A stretch of DNA of 64,000 nucleotides from NCBI RefSeq assembly GCF_900104775.1, contig NZ_FNSA01000001.1, positions 124,001 through 188,000 on the forward strand, read 5' to 3'. Position 1 is the first letter of the stretch, and each line of letters begins with the position of its first letter. Of this stretch, positions 1-7,142 are shown piece by piece. A program made the position numbers and the translations under genes. Source of the stretch: Tsukamurella tyrosinosolvens (GTDB lineage: Bacteria > Actinomycetota > Actinomycetes > Mycobacteriales > Mycobacteriaceae). The notes below the pieces were generated by a model. The model was not told the origin of the DNA, made no database searches, and saw only the letters and a list, made by a program, of their open reading frames with translations.

Positions 1-281
1 CGGGCGACGGTGGCGTCCCAGTCGGCGTGGAGCGTCGCCGCCGCGCGGCGCAGATCGGAGGGGTCCTCGGACCGGAGCAGCGCGCGCACCGGGTACCTCC
101 GGTCGAGCTCGGCCTCCACGTACCCGCTGACGTCGACGCCGTTCACCACCAGTCCGGAGACGAGACCGTCGATCACGACGTCCTGCATCACCGCGCCGAC
201 GAAGCGCGCTCCGGACAGGTCGCACTCGCGGAACTCCGCCCCGCGCAGATCCTCGTCGACGTACCGGACCATGTTTCGCAT
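1..281 (-). CDS. Partial DinB/pentapeptide-repeat-like protein (N-terminus)
   Basis: The gene reads leftwards out of the window, so only about 93 N-terminal residues are visible (MRNMVRYVDEDLRGAEFREC...). The start has pentapeptide-like spacing (DLRGAEFRECDLSGARFVGA), followed by a segment rich in acidic and Arg residues (RYPVRALLRSEDPSDLRRA) resembling the region that precedes a DinB-like four-helix domain in some actinobacterial proteins. The biochemical role is unknown. ATG at 281 is preferred; a second ATG three codons in (272) is possible. The family call is from memory of the pattern only. Confidence 0.5.
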   Translation of the reverse strand, partial: MRNMVRYVDEDLRGAEFRECDLSGARFVGAVMQDVVIDGLVSGLVVNGVDVSGYVEAELDRRYPVRALLRSEDPSDLRRAAATLHADWDATVA

Positions 282-319
282 CGTAGGCGCGCGGCAGGCC
301 TCTCCGCGAGCGTCTGGAA

Positions 320-754
320 TCAGGCGAGCCCGTCGAGGTTCGCCGACAGCCCCTCGGCCCCGTCGACGAACAGCTTGTCCACGGCGAGGGTGAGCACGGG
401 CTCCAGGAAGCGGAGGAGGCCGTGAAAGGTGAACTCCACTGCATAGGTCACGGCGCTGCCCGCTCCCTCGGGCGCGATGGTGATCGTGTCGACCGCGGTC
501 AGCGAGCTCTTGTGCCCCCTCAGCCGGATCAGCGACGTGGGCTCGAGATCGGTGAGTTCATAGTCGAGGTCGGTCTTCGCGCCGGCGAACCTGCTCGTGA
601 CCCGGTAGGTCGACCCCACGCCACCGTTCCCCAGGAGGCGTGCGACTTTCACGGCGTTGGGGTCCCACTCCTGAGCGTTGGTGAAGTCGGCGAGGTAGGT
701 GAACACGACGCCCACGGGCGCCGAGGTGTGCACGGTGTGCTGCTTGGTGATCAC
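320..754 (-). CDS. SRPBCC family protein (START-like ligand-binding fold)
   Basis: A 144-residue SRPBCC/polyketide-cyclase-like protein, beginning ITKQHTVHTSAPVGVVFTYL with the family signature FTYLADFTNAQEWDP and ending in a hydrophobic helix LLRFLEPVLTLAVDKLF. Such proteins bind hydrophobic ligands in the cytosol; the ligand here is unknown. The reading frame extends further upstream, but GTG at 754 is preceded by AAGGA six bases away; ATG at 769 is the alternative. It is the last gene of a probable fasciclin-SDR-SRPBCC operon. Confidence 0.7.
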   Translation of the reverse strand: MITKQHTVHTSAPVGVVFTYLADFTNAQEWDPNAVKVARLLGNGGVGSTYRVTSRFAGAKTDLDYELTDLEPTSLIRLRGHKSSLTAVDTITIAPEGAGSAVTYAVEFTFHGLLRFLEPVLTLAVDKLFVDGAEGLSANLDGLA

Positions 755-806
755 GCTGTGTCCTTCCATCGGTGTGCGAGCTTGGATCGGCGGGCGGCTG
801 CGCCGG

Positions 807-1754
807 TCAGGGAGCCATCCCTGCGAAGGAGCACACATCGCTCCAGACGGCGCGGCGATCGCTCTCACTGAACTCGGTGCGCCGCAGGTAATGCTCGGGA
901 CGTTCTGCACGATCGTGCCAGAATCTGCCGTTGGCCGGCTTCGGAGCCGTCGCCGCCAGCCACACCGCCGTATCGGAGCCCTGCTCCGCGTTCCGCAGCA
1001 GCGGGCCCGCCACCTTGTTGAAGCCGGGGAGCGAATCGGCGACGCCGGGGGTGGCCACCCAGCCGGGGTGCATCCCCGCCACGGTCACCTCTGCCGACTC
1101 CCACCGCTGCGCCAGGATCGGCACCATCGCCACCTGGACGCGTTTGCTCCGCGCGTACGCGACGGCTCCCTTGTACTCACCGGTGCGGTAGTCGAGATCG
1201 TCCATCGGGAGCTCGGCTGTGTACATGCCTCCGGACGACATGAAGATCACGCGGGCGTCCTCGGCGGCCGCCAGCTGCGGTTCCAGCAGGTCCGTCAGGA
1301 GGATCGGCCCCAGCACGTGCGTCGCGAGAGAGAGCTCGTGACCGTTGCTCGCGGCCGTCCACGCCGGCGGCATCACGCCCGCGTTGTGCACGATCACATC
1401 GACGCCGTGCATCGCGAGCCGCTCAGCCACATCGGGTAACGCGTCGAGATCGGAGACGTCACCGAGCTCGACGGTGACCGTCGCGCCGGGGCGGCGACGG
1501 GCGATGTGGTCGCGAACCTCCTCGGCGCGCACGCTGTTGCGTCCCATGATCACGACCTTCGCGCCCAGGCCCGCGACCTGCTCCGCGATCGCGGCTCCGA
1601 TGCCCGATGTCGCTCCCGTGACGACGACGGTGCGCCCGGCCAGCGATCCGGGGCGCGGATCGCCGCCGTCCCACCGAGAACTGCGCAGCGCGTAGCCGAT
1701 GTTCGTGTATCCGAACACGATCGACCGGTCCAGTGCCGTATCGAACGAACTCAT
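807..1754 (-). CDS. SDR-family oxidoreductase (DHRS12-like)
   Basis: A 315-residue short-chain dehydrogenase. An N-terminal extension of about 40 residues precedes the Rossmann motif TGATSGIG (about residues 46-53), then NAG (about 125) and the catalytic YARSK. The extension FGYTNIGYALRSSRW is typical of the DHRS12/retinol-dehydrogenase-like branch. It should be a cytosolic NAD(P)-dependent oxidoreductase; the substrate is unknown. The start is supported by an AGGAGG box. It lies 51 bp after the fasciclin gene and just before the SRPBCC gene, so the three are probably co-transcribed. Confidence 0.85.
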   Translation of the reverse strand: MSSFDTALDRSIVFGYTNIGYALRSSRWDGGDPRPGSLAGRTVVVTGATSGIGAAIAEQVAGLGAKVVIMGRNSVRAEEVRDHIARRRPGATVTVELGDVSDLDALPDVAERLAMHGVDVIVHNAGVMPPAWTAASNGHELSLATHVLGPILLTDLLEPQLAAAEDARVIFMSSGGMYTAELPMDDLDYRTGEYKGAVAYARSKRVQVAMVPILAQRWESAEVTVAGMHPGWVATPGVADSLPGFNKVAGPLLRNAEQGSDTAVWLAATAPKPANGRFWHDRAERPEHYLRRTEFSESDRRAVWSDVCSFAGMAP

Positions 1755-1805
1755 TGTCGAGCCTCCTAAATCCGCCCCAGGGCCGCCCGTCGTAGGGGAA
1801 CCGAT

Positions 1806-2480
1806 CTATTGCGGCATCAGCACGGTGTCGATCAGGTAGACGGTCGCGTTGGCGGTCTTGACCCCGCCGCACACCACAGAGGCGTCGTCGACCTTGACCG
1901 TCGATTCGGGGGTGCCCGTCACGTCCACCTCACTGCCCTCGACGGTCTTGTGCGCGCCCGCCACCTGACTGGGGGCCAGCTGCCCCGGAACGACGTGGTA
2001 GGTCAGGATCTTCGTCAGCAGTGCGTCATCGGTCTTGAGCTTCTCGACGGTCTCGGAAGGGATCTTCGCGAAGGCCGCGTCGGTGGGTGCGAACACCGTG
2101 AACTGGCCGCTGTTGAGGGTGTCGACCAGGTTCACCTCGGGGTTGAGCTTGCCGGAGAGGGCGGCGGTGAGCGTGGTCAGAAGCGGATTGTGCGACGCCG
2201 CAGTGGCTACGGGCTCGGCACCCATCCCCGCGACCGAGCCGGGGCCGGAGGGGTTCTGCGCGGCGTAGTCGGCGCAACCGGCTCCGAACAACGACGACGC
2301 ACCCGAAGCGCTCGTGCTCATCGTCGGGCTCGCCGACGTGCCCGACATGGGCATCGTCATGGTCGCAGAACCGGTGGCCGCGTCGTTGCCGCTGCCGTTC
2401 CCGCAGCCGGCGACGAGGCCGACGATGAGGCCCGCCGCTGCGATCGCGGCCGATCCCGTACGAACATTCCTACTGGTCAT
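1806..2480 (-). CDS. Fasciclin-domain lipoprotein (MPT83/MPT70-like)
   Basis: A 224-residue secreted lipoprotein. A signal peptide ([14 protein letters not shown]) ends in the lipobox VAGC near residue 26. A low-complexity linker rich in Met, Ser and Thr follows, then one fasciclin domain (about 90-224) with the core [15 protein letters not shown] and the end motif [12 protein letters not shown]. Mycobacterial relatives MPT83/MPT70 are surface proteins of uncertain function. First gene of the leftward operon with the SDR and SRPBCC genes. Confidence 0.9.
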   Translation of the reverse strand: MTSRNVRTGSAAIAAAGLIVGLVAGCGNGSGNDAATGSATMTMPMSGTSASPTMSTSASGASSLFGAGCADYAAQNPSGPGSVAGMGAEPVATAASHNPLLTTLTAALSGKLNPEVNLVDTLNSGQFTVFAPTDAAFAKIPSETVEKLKTDDALLTKILTYHVVPGQLAPSQVAGAHKTVEGSEVDVTGTPESTVKVDDASVVCGGVKTANATVYLIDTVLMPQ

Positions 2481-2609
2481 GAGAACTCCCTCGTCGATCC
2501 GCCTGACTATCCGGACACCATGTATTCGTCACCGTCGGCCATCCGGATGGGATCGCCCGCGCATTTCTCGCTCGCCGGCGGCGCTCGCCGGGCCTGGCCG
2601 TCGAGCGAG

Positions 2610-2876
2610 ATGTCTACCGCCAAGCGGTTCAACGCCGTCCAGGGGTTCGGGTTCATCACCGATGCGCTGCGAAACGCGGTTGCCGCACAGGGCATCTCGG
2701 CCCTGATGATCGTGCCGGGGCGTTCCGGACGAGCGCCTACGCCGGTGTCGCGAGCGAACCCGTCGAGGAGACGATTCCTGACGGCGCGCAGCCCGGCGAT
2801 CCGCTCCGTTATGCCCGTGCGGTGATCGCGGCGATGGCCCGGACCCCGCCACCCCGTCGGCTGATCCCGGGCAACA
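2610..2876 (+). pseudogene. Decayed SDR gene fragment (C-terminal part)
   Basis: Remnant of a short-chain dehydrogenase. One frame reads NAVQGFGFITDALRNAVAAQ then GISALMIVPG; after about 2719 the reading continues in another frame as AFRTSAYAGVASEPVEETIP and RYARAVIAAMA. In intact relatives VQGFGFY is followed by the SATK active-site segment, which is missing, so an internal deletion plus a frameshift are inferred. The homologous reading runs up to the CAACA repeat, and the apparent stop codon TAG is formed by the transposon end. No function is expected. Confidence 0.65.
2872..2876. repeat. Target-site duplication CAACA, left copy
   Basis: The five bases CAACA directly precede the left inverted repeat, and the same five bases directly follow the right inverted repeat at 55984-55988. 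A 5-bp duplication is characteristic of Tn7-family insertion. Confidence 0.9.
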
Positions 2877-2887
2877 TGTAGGGTCCC
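2877..2887 (+). repeat. Left terminal inverted repeat of the Tn7-like element
   Basis: TGTAGGGTCCC, identical in inverted orientation to 55973-55983. It begins with TGT as Tn7-family ends do. A similar inner motif follows at 2891 (CTACCTGGCGAC), matching CTACGTGGCGGAC inside the right end; both are candidates for TnsB binding sites. Confidence 0.88.
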
Positions 2888-3068
2888 GACCTACCTGGCG
2901 ACTGTCAGCCTTCTCACCTGCACTGCATCACGCAGTCCCACGGAGTTGGCATCTCGCCAGTCCCAGCAACATGGCATTTCCACCACAGCATTCAGGCCGT
3001 CGCCGGACTCCCACTCCAGCAGCAGTACCGTTCCCACAGCCTTCGACAGGTCGTAACTAGAACTGGGT
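2888..3068. other. Non-coding left end of the transposon
   Basis: About 180 bp between the left repeat and the stop of the NlpC/P60 gene. No convincing reading frame. It contains short recurring motifs (CTACCTGGCGAC at 2891; GTTGGCATCTCGCCAG near 2945) that resemble sequences in the right end, as expected for an array of transposase sites. Confidence 0.5.
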
Positions 3069-4559
3069 CTACGAATTGATCAGCCGGACCACGTAGGGCA
3101 TCGCGCCGTCGGTGCGCAGCGGCGATACTTTGACCGTCGATCCGGACTCGGGTGCCTCAAGCATCTGGTTGTCACCCAGATAGAGCGCTTCGTGCTGGCT
3201 CGCATTCGGGCCGAAGAAGATCAGGTCACCCCGCTTGATCTCAGCGAGCGGAACCTTCTTGCCGATGTTGTACTGGTAGCCGCTGTAGTGCGGGAGCTTG
3301 ATGCCGACGGCAGCAAATGCGAACAGCGTCAGGCCCGAGCAATCAAATCCCGGGTTCTCGAAGTCACGGAAGGTATCGGCAACGCCGCCGTCGCGGACCC
3401 CGACGGTGGGGCCGTTGATATCACCACCCCCCCAGGAATATCTGGTGCCGACCACCGACAGGCCCCGGGCAATGACCGTGTCAATCATTTGCTTGCCCGA
3501 CATCGACGCGACTGACACAGGCGCTACTGGTGCCTGGATTGCAGGCACCTGGGCTGCCGCTTGAGCCGGGACCTGGGATGCGGTCTGCGGTTGCGGCGTG
3601 AACCCGAACAGGTTGCTCAGTTGCCCGAGCAACGACGACGCTGCGGTCGCGGCCGACGGTGGCCCCCCGGGCGCCGACACTGCCGGTGCCGCAGAAGGAG
3701 CCGCTACGGGTGTGCTTGCGTTCGGGGGTGCCGCCGGTGCAGGAGCCGGCTGCGAGGAAGGCACCGTCACTGTCTGCTGTTCGCTGACGACGTATTGGTC
3801 ATAGATCCGCTGCTGACCTGCGGCATCCCCGGACTTCGCCTTCGCCTCGGCGAGCGCCCTTGCGGCCGTCTGCCGACGCAAATCCAACCGTCGGCGTTGA
3901 TCGGTCGCCGAACGCAGCGCCTCCAGGGTCTGGGCCACCGACCCCTGCGCTCGGGTGCGGCGGTCGGCAGCCGCGCCAGCCGCTGCATCCGCGGAGATCT
4001 TCGCGATCCGCGCAGCATCGCGGCTCGATCGCGCCCGCCGCCGGGCGTCATTGAGGCCGGTGACAGTACCTGCCTGGGCGGCAGCAACGCGCCGAAGAAC
4101 CGCAGTGCGGTCTACCGCCGTCTGCCCATCCGGGGCGGTCAGAGCATCCGCGACCCCGCCCGAGGTGTTCCCCTGCATGTAGGCGGCGCGGAGCATCTCA
4201 TCGAGCCTGCGCTGAGCAGCATCCACTGCCTGGTCGGAAGCCACGGCCTCCCGATCCGCAACTACTACTGCATTCGTCGCGGCCCGCGCAGCGTCGGCGG
4301 CCAACGCCACGTCGATCACCGCCTTGTTCACCGACTGCCGCCGAATGTCAACGTCGTTCTGCAAAGCCGCGATCTGCTGATCAAAGTCCGCAAGGCGCAC
4401 GATCAACGAAGGAACCACCGCGACCGAGTGACCTGCTCGAGGGTCGTCTCCCACGTGCCGCGCCCACGCAGGATCCGCTCCGCCGACCACGATCGCAGCC
4501 ACGATCGTCACCGCCGCCGCCCGCTGCATTCCAGACGCCCATCGATGCTGATTCACCAC
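3069..4559 (-). CDS. NlpC/P60 peptidoglycan endopeptidase, RipA-like
   Basis: A 496-residue exported protein: an Ala-rich signal peptide (about 1-33), a long charged helical region (about 45-250) like the autoinhibitory coiled coil of mycobacterial RipA, a Pro/Ala linker (about 260-345), and a C-terminal NlpC/P60 domain. Catalytic Cys lies in FDCSGLTLFAF, His in SQHEALYLGDNQ and the third polar residue in MLEAPESG. Relatives cleave the D-Glu-mDAP bond in peptidoglycan stems. Start GTG at 4559 with GAAGGAG upstream. It is divergent from blaI and is the first cargo gene inside the left end. Confidence 0.88.
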   Translation of the reverse strand: MVNQHRWASGMQRAAAVTIVAAIVVGGADPAWARHVGDDPRAGHSVAVVPSLIVRLADFDQQIAALQNDVDIRRQSVNKAVIDVALAADAARAATNAVVVADREAVASDQAVDAAQRRLDEMLRAAYMQGNTSGGVADALTAPDGQTAVDRTAVLRRVAAAQAGTVTGLNDARRRARSSRDAARIAKISADAAAGAAADRRTRAQGSVAQTLEALRSATDQRRRLDLRRQTAARALAEAKAKSGDAAGQQRIYDQYVVSEQQTVTVPSSQPAPAPAAPPNASTPVAAPSAAPAVSAPGGPPSAATAASSLLGQLSNLFGFTPQPQTASQVPAQAAAQVPAIQAPVAPVSVASMSGKQMIDTVIARGLSVVGTRYSWGGGDINGPTVGVRDGGVADTFRDFENPGFDCSGLTLFAFAAVGIKLPHYSGYQYNIGKKVPLAEIKRGDLIFFGPNASQHEALYLGDNQMLEAPESGSTVKVSPLRTDGAMPYVVRLINS

Positions 4560-4815
4560 GGAACATCTCCTTCAACGAGCCGACCACCCCCCGCGGGGAG
4601 GTTGCGCCCACGCGAGGGGATCAGAAGCGGAATATTGTTGGTGCGCAATCTTTTTACGCAAAGTTTGACGCGCCGCACCGGCACCCCTTGAGTACCATCC
4701 GAACCGTACGTCACAGACGCCACAGAGGGAAGCGGTGATCGAGCAGATGCAGAGCCTTAACTGCCACCTACAATGGGGTTGGCCTGCGGTATTCAAGATT
4801 CAATCAAGATCCTGC

Positions 4816-4832
4816 TACTATCCACGATAGTA
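4816..4832. promoter_or_regulatory. BlaI-type operator upstream of blaI
   Basis: Palindrome TACTA-N7-TAGTA (TACTATCCACGATAGTA) ending just before the ribosome-binding site of blaI. The same core with the same 7-bp spacer recurs at 7025, 7076, 7099, 9663 and 13734, so autoregulation by BlaI is inferred. It might also affect the divergent NlpC/P60 gene, whose start is 257 bp away. Confidence 0.75.
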
Positions 4833-4851
4833 CTAAGGAGGAGTGCGACCC

Positions 4852-5208
4852 TTGCCTGGTGAGTTGGAATCCGCGGTCATGCAAGTGCTCTGGGACAGTG
4901 AGCACGCCTTGAAGGTGCAGGAGGTGGTCGATGCCCTCGACACCGGGCGGGCACTGGCCTACACCACGGTGATGACGGTTCTAGACAACCTGCACCGCAA
5001 GCAGTGGGTCCAACGCGAGAAGGTCGGCAAGGCCTACTTCTACGAGCCGACACTCAGCCGCGCGGAGGCTGCGACCCAGGCGCTGCGTGACGTGCTGGAT
5101 GCATCCGGCGATCCTGAGGCAGTGCTGCTGCACTTCACCGAGTCCGCGTCGGACGAGGAATCAAAGGTCATCCGGCGGGCACTACGCCGTCGGTCACGGC
5201 AGCAATAG
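4852..5208 (+). CDS. blaI: BlaI/MecI/CopY-family transcriptional repressor
   Basis: About 118 residues: an N-terminal winged helix (LESAVMQVLWD, then AYTTVMTVLDNLHRKQWVQR as recognition helix and wing) and a C-terminal dimerisation segment (AEAATQALRDVLDASGDPEA), the normal BlaI layout. The repressor dissociates from its operator when cut or signalled by an M56 protease. TTG at 4852 is chosen because AAGGAGG lies about 10 bases upstream; GTG at 4843 is in frame but overlaps that box. blaR follows 57 bp downstream. Predicted to regulate the surrounding envelope genes through the shared palindrome. Confidence 0.88.
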   Translation: MPGELESAVMQVLWDSEHALKVQEVVDALDTGRALAYTTVMTVLDNLHRKQWVQREKVGKAYFYEPTLSRAEAATQALRDVLDASGDPEAVLLHFTESASDEESKVIRRALRRRSRQQ

Positions 5209-5265
5209 ACTAAGCCCGGTGCGCGAGATCCGAATCCGGACCCGGATGGAGGGAATGAGTACACG

Positions 5266-6237
5266 ATGACGGTGTTCGCGGCATTGGTCGTCGCGGCGGC
5301 TGCGATCGCGGCTGCCGGACCTGTGCTGCTCACCCGCGCGGGGCGTACGCGGCTCGATCCAGTTGCCCTGCTCATCGGCTGGGTGGGAGCGCTGGCAATG
5401 CTTGGACTGCTGACGGCGTTAGCGATCGTGGCACTGTTGCTGCCGCTGCACGCAGACTACTCGGTAACCACTGCGTTCGGAGACTGCTGGTCCCTGGCGG
5501 TCCATGGCACCGTGCCGCAGGGACGCCGGGCGACCGGCGCCGCACTAGCCGCGCTCATTGCGGGCTCCGTCGTGATCTCCGGCGTGCGCTGCGTCTTCGT
5601 CCTCGCGCGCCGGCGGGCGGTCGCGACGTTGCATTGCGACCGAATAAGGCTGGTGGCCAGTCCAGCCGCCGGGGACGGCCGAGTGTGGTGCCTCGAGCAC
5701 GACGCCCCCTTGGCATTCGCCATCGCCGCACCCAGGGGCGGGATGGTGGTGATCTCCCGCGGCCTACAGACCTTGTTGGCACCCTCCGAGCTGGCGGCAG
5801 TGCTGGCACACGAGCACGCACACCTCCGCGGTCGCCACCACCTGATCGTTGCCATCACTGAGGTCATCGGGCAGGTCCTGCGCCCGATCCCGCTGTGCCG
5901 GAACGCCCCGAGCGCCGTGCGGGAATTGGTCGAGGCGATCGCTGACGGAGCAGCAGCACGCCGTTGCGGGGCGGCCACGGTACACCGGGCCCTGCTGCAG
6001 ATGGCCTCCGCACAATCGGTGCGGCAGCGATCAGGGACAGCCGGGCGGGGCCCTACTCTGGCGATGGCGACCACCGCGACCTCGGCGCGGGCCCGCCGCC
6101 TACAGCTCCCCGCAGCGAGCCGCAGTGCTCGCGTGCGCCACTGCGGCGCGGTCGCCGCGGCCACCGCCCTGGGATCAGCCGCTACGGTGGCGCTTGCAGC
6201 CCTCGTCGTGTCCGCTATTTCCTGCCCAGCGCTCTAG
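5266..6237 (+). CDS. blaR: M56-family membrane metalloprotease, BlaR-like without a penicillin sensor domain
   Basis: A 323-residue membrane protein: N-terminal helices (about 3-20, 35-65, 90-115), a zinc protease site HEHAHLRGRHH near residue 185 with the distal acidic ligand in EAIADGAAARR, and a C-terminal transmembrane helix. Classical BlaR1 carries an extracellular penicillin-binding domain after the last helix; here the protein ends there, as in the mycobacterial Rv1845c type, so the inducer cannot be assumed to be a beta-lactam. Its expected substrate is the neighbouring BlaI. A tiny frame ATG-GAG-GGA-ATG-AGT-ACA-CGA-TGA overlaps its start by 4 bp, suggesting coupled translation. Confidence 0.85.
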   Translation: MTVFAALVVAAAAIAAAGPVLLTRAGRTRLDPVALLIGWVGALAMLGLLTALAIVALLLPLHADYSVTTAFGDCWSLAVHGTVPQGRRATGAALAALIAGSVVISGVRCVFVLARRRAVATLHCDRIRLVASPAAGDGRVWCLEHDAPLAFAIAAPRGGMVVISRGLQTLLAPSELAAVLAHEHAHLRGRHHLIVAITEVIGQVLRPIPLCRNAPSAVRELVEAIADGAAARRCGAATVHRALLQMASAQSVRQRSGTAGRGPTLAMATTATSARARRLQLPAASRSARVRHCGAVAAATALGSAATVALAALVVSAISCPAL

Positions 6238-6239
6238 CC

Positions 6240-6260
6240 CGCTGCGCCCGTGGCGCAGCG
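6240..6260 (+). terminator. Hairpin after blaIR
   Basis: A perfect 9-bp stem CGCTGCGCC / GGCGCAGCG with a 3-base loop directly after the blaR stop. There is no T-run, so intrinsic termination is plausible but not certain. The following 170 bp up to 6432 contain no convincing gene. Confidence 0.5.
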
Positions 6261-6432
6261 TGACAGAGAGATTTGCCTGTTCCCCGGGGGGCCAACTGCG
6301 CAGCAACATCCGCTGCGACGCTTCATCGTGACTAGCGAGTGCGACCCACGAGTCGCATTTCAGCGACCGTACACCGAGTCCCGAGCGCCTACGTCCTTGA
6401 GCCACTACGCTCCGGTGCCGCTATTCGACGAG

Positions 6433-6978
6433 TCACGAATGCCGATGCCCGGCGGTCGTGTCCACAGCCACAGGCATCTTCGCCGAGGGGTCGCACACCC
6501 CGGCGGGGCATTCGCTCACCTGTAGCGGATGCTCAGGCTCGCCGCCCCGCCACGACCACCGTATCCCCCAGCGGGTGGCGACCGCGGCACCCATGGCGAG
6601 GGCCGAGACGACAGCAACCAGGGGCTGCAGCGGCGCCCACAGCGTCAACGCTCCCGACGCGCCCAACATCGCGACGACGACCTTGTTACACAACGGGCAC
6701 CCCACCGCGAGCGTCGACAGGACCACACCGGAAGTGCCTCGCACAGCACCACGATTCCACCCGGCCACCACCGGAGCTGCCAGCCAGGCGGCCGCGAGAA
6801 CGGTCACCACCACGAGGACGAGGTAGTCCCACCAGCGCACCGGCGTCATCCGGGTGAAGACAGGATTGGGAAGCACTCGGGAGGGGATCGCGATCACCAG
6901 TGCGATCAGCGCACCGCCAGCCGCTGCGTGCCACCACCGCACCCGTCCAATGACCGCCCTGCGGTTCATACCACTCAC
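6433..6978 (-). CDS. Integral membrane protein with a CPLC motif
   Basis: A 181-residue protein with about four or five transmembrane helices (about 15-32, 48-68, 82-100, 105-140) and a Cys- and His-containing tail (SECPAGVCDPSAK). The striking feature is CPLCNK between helices (about residue 94), a C-x2-C pair like those of membrane redox or metal-handling proteins. Start GTG at 6978 with AGGAGGG six bases away. It shares a 164-bp divergent promoter region, holding three BlaI-type operators, with the Lgt-like gene. Placement beside CcdA/TlpA genes suggests thiol-disulfide or metal transfer at the membrane; this is inference, and no named family is recognised. Confidence 0.7.
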   Translation of the reverse strand: MSGMNRRAVIGRVRWWHAAAGGALIALVIAIPSRVLPNPVFTRMTPVRWWDYLVLVVVTVLAAAWLAAPVVAGWNRGAVRGTSGVVLSTLAVGCPLCNKVVVAMLGASGALTLWAPLQPLVAVVSALAMGAAVATRWGIRWSWRGGEPEHPLQVSECPAGVCDPSAKMPVAVDTTAGHRHS

Positions 6979-7024
6979 AGTGCACCCTCCTCACCTCGCG
7001 CTTGTCTTTCCTCGAACTCAGCAT

Positions 7025-7047
7025 AACTACTAGATCACATAGTAGTT
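7025..7047. promoter_or_regulatory. BlaI-type operator 1 in the divergent intergenic region
   Basis: AACTACTA-N7-TAGTAGTT, perfect 8-bp arms. It lies 47 bp upstream of the leftward CPLC membrane protein start. Confidence 0.8.
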
Positions 7048-7075
7048 CTTGGTGGCGGGCCTGCCCGCCCCTCAT

Positions 7076-7094
7076 CTACTATTCAACATAGTAG
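7076..7094. promoter_or_regulatory. BlaI-type operator 2 in the divergent intergenic region
   Basis: CTACTA-N7-TAGTAG, perfect 6-bp arms with the same 7-bp spacer. Confidence 0.78.
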
Positions 7095-7098
7095 TTAC

Positions 7099-7117
7099 CT
7101 ACTAAGCGTGTTAGTAG
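7099..7117. promoter_or_regulatory. BlaI-type operator 3 in the divergent intergenic region
   Basis: CTACTA-N7-TAGTAG, ending 25 bp before the Lgt-like gene. Three sites in 93 bp suggest cooperative repression of both divergent units. Confidence 0.78.
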
Positions 7118-7142
7118 CTCAATCTCGGGAGAGGCCTGATCG

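Noticed and set aside
2610-2660. Cold-shock-protein-like string AKRFNAVQGFGFIT
   Set aside because: It resembles the Csp motif KGFGFI, but the following text (DALRNAVAAQGISALMI, then FRTSAYAGV) is plainly an SDR C-terminus, in which VQGFGF also occurs.
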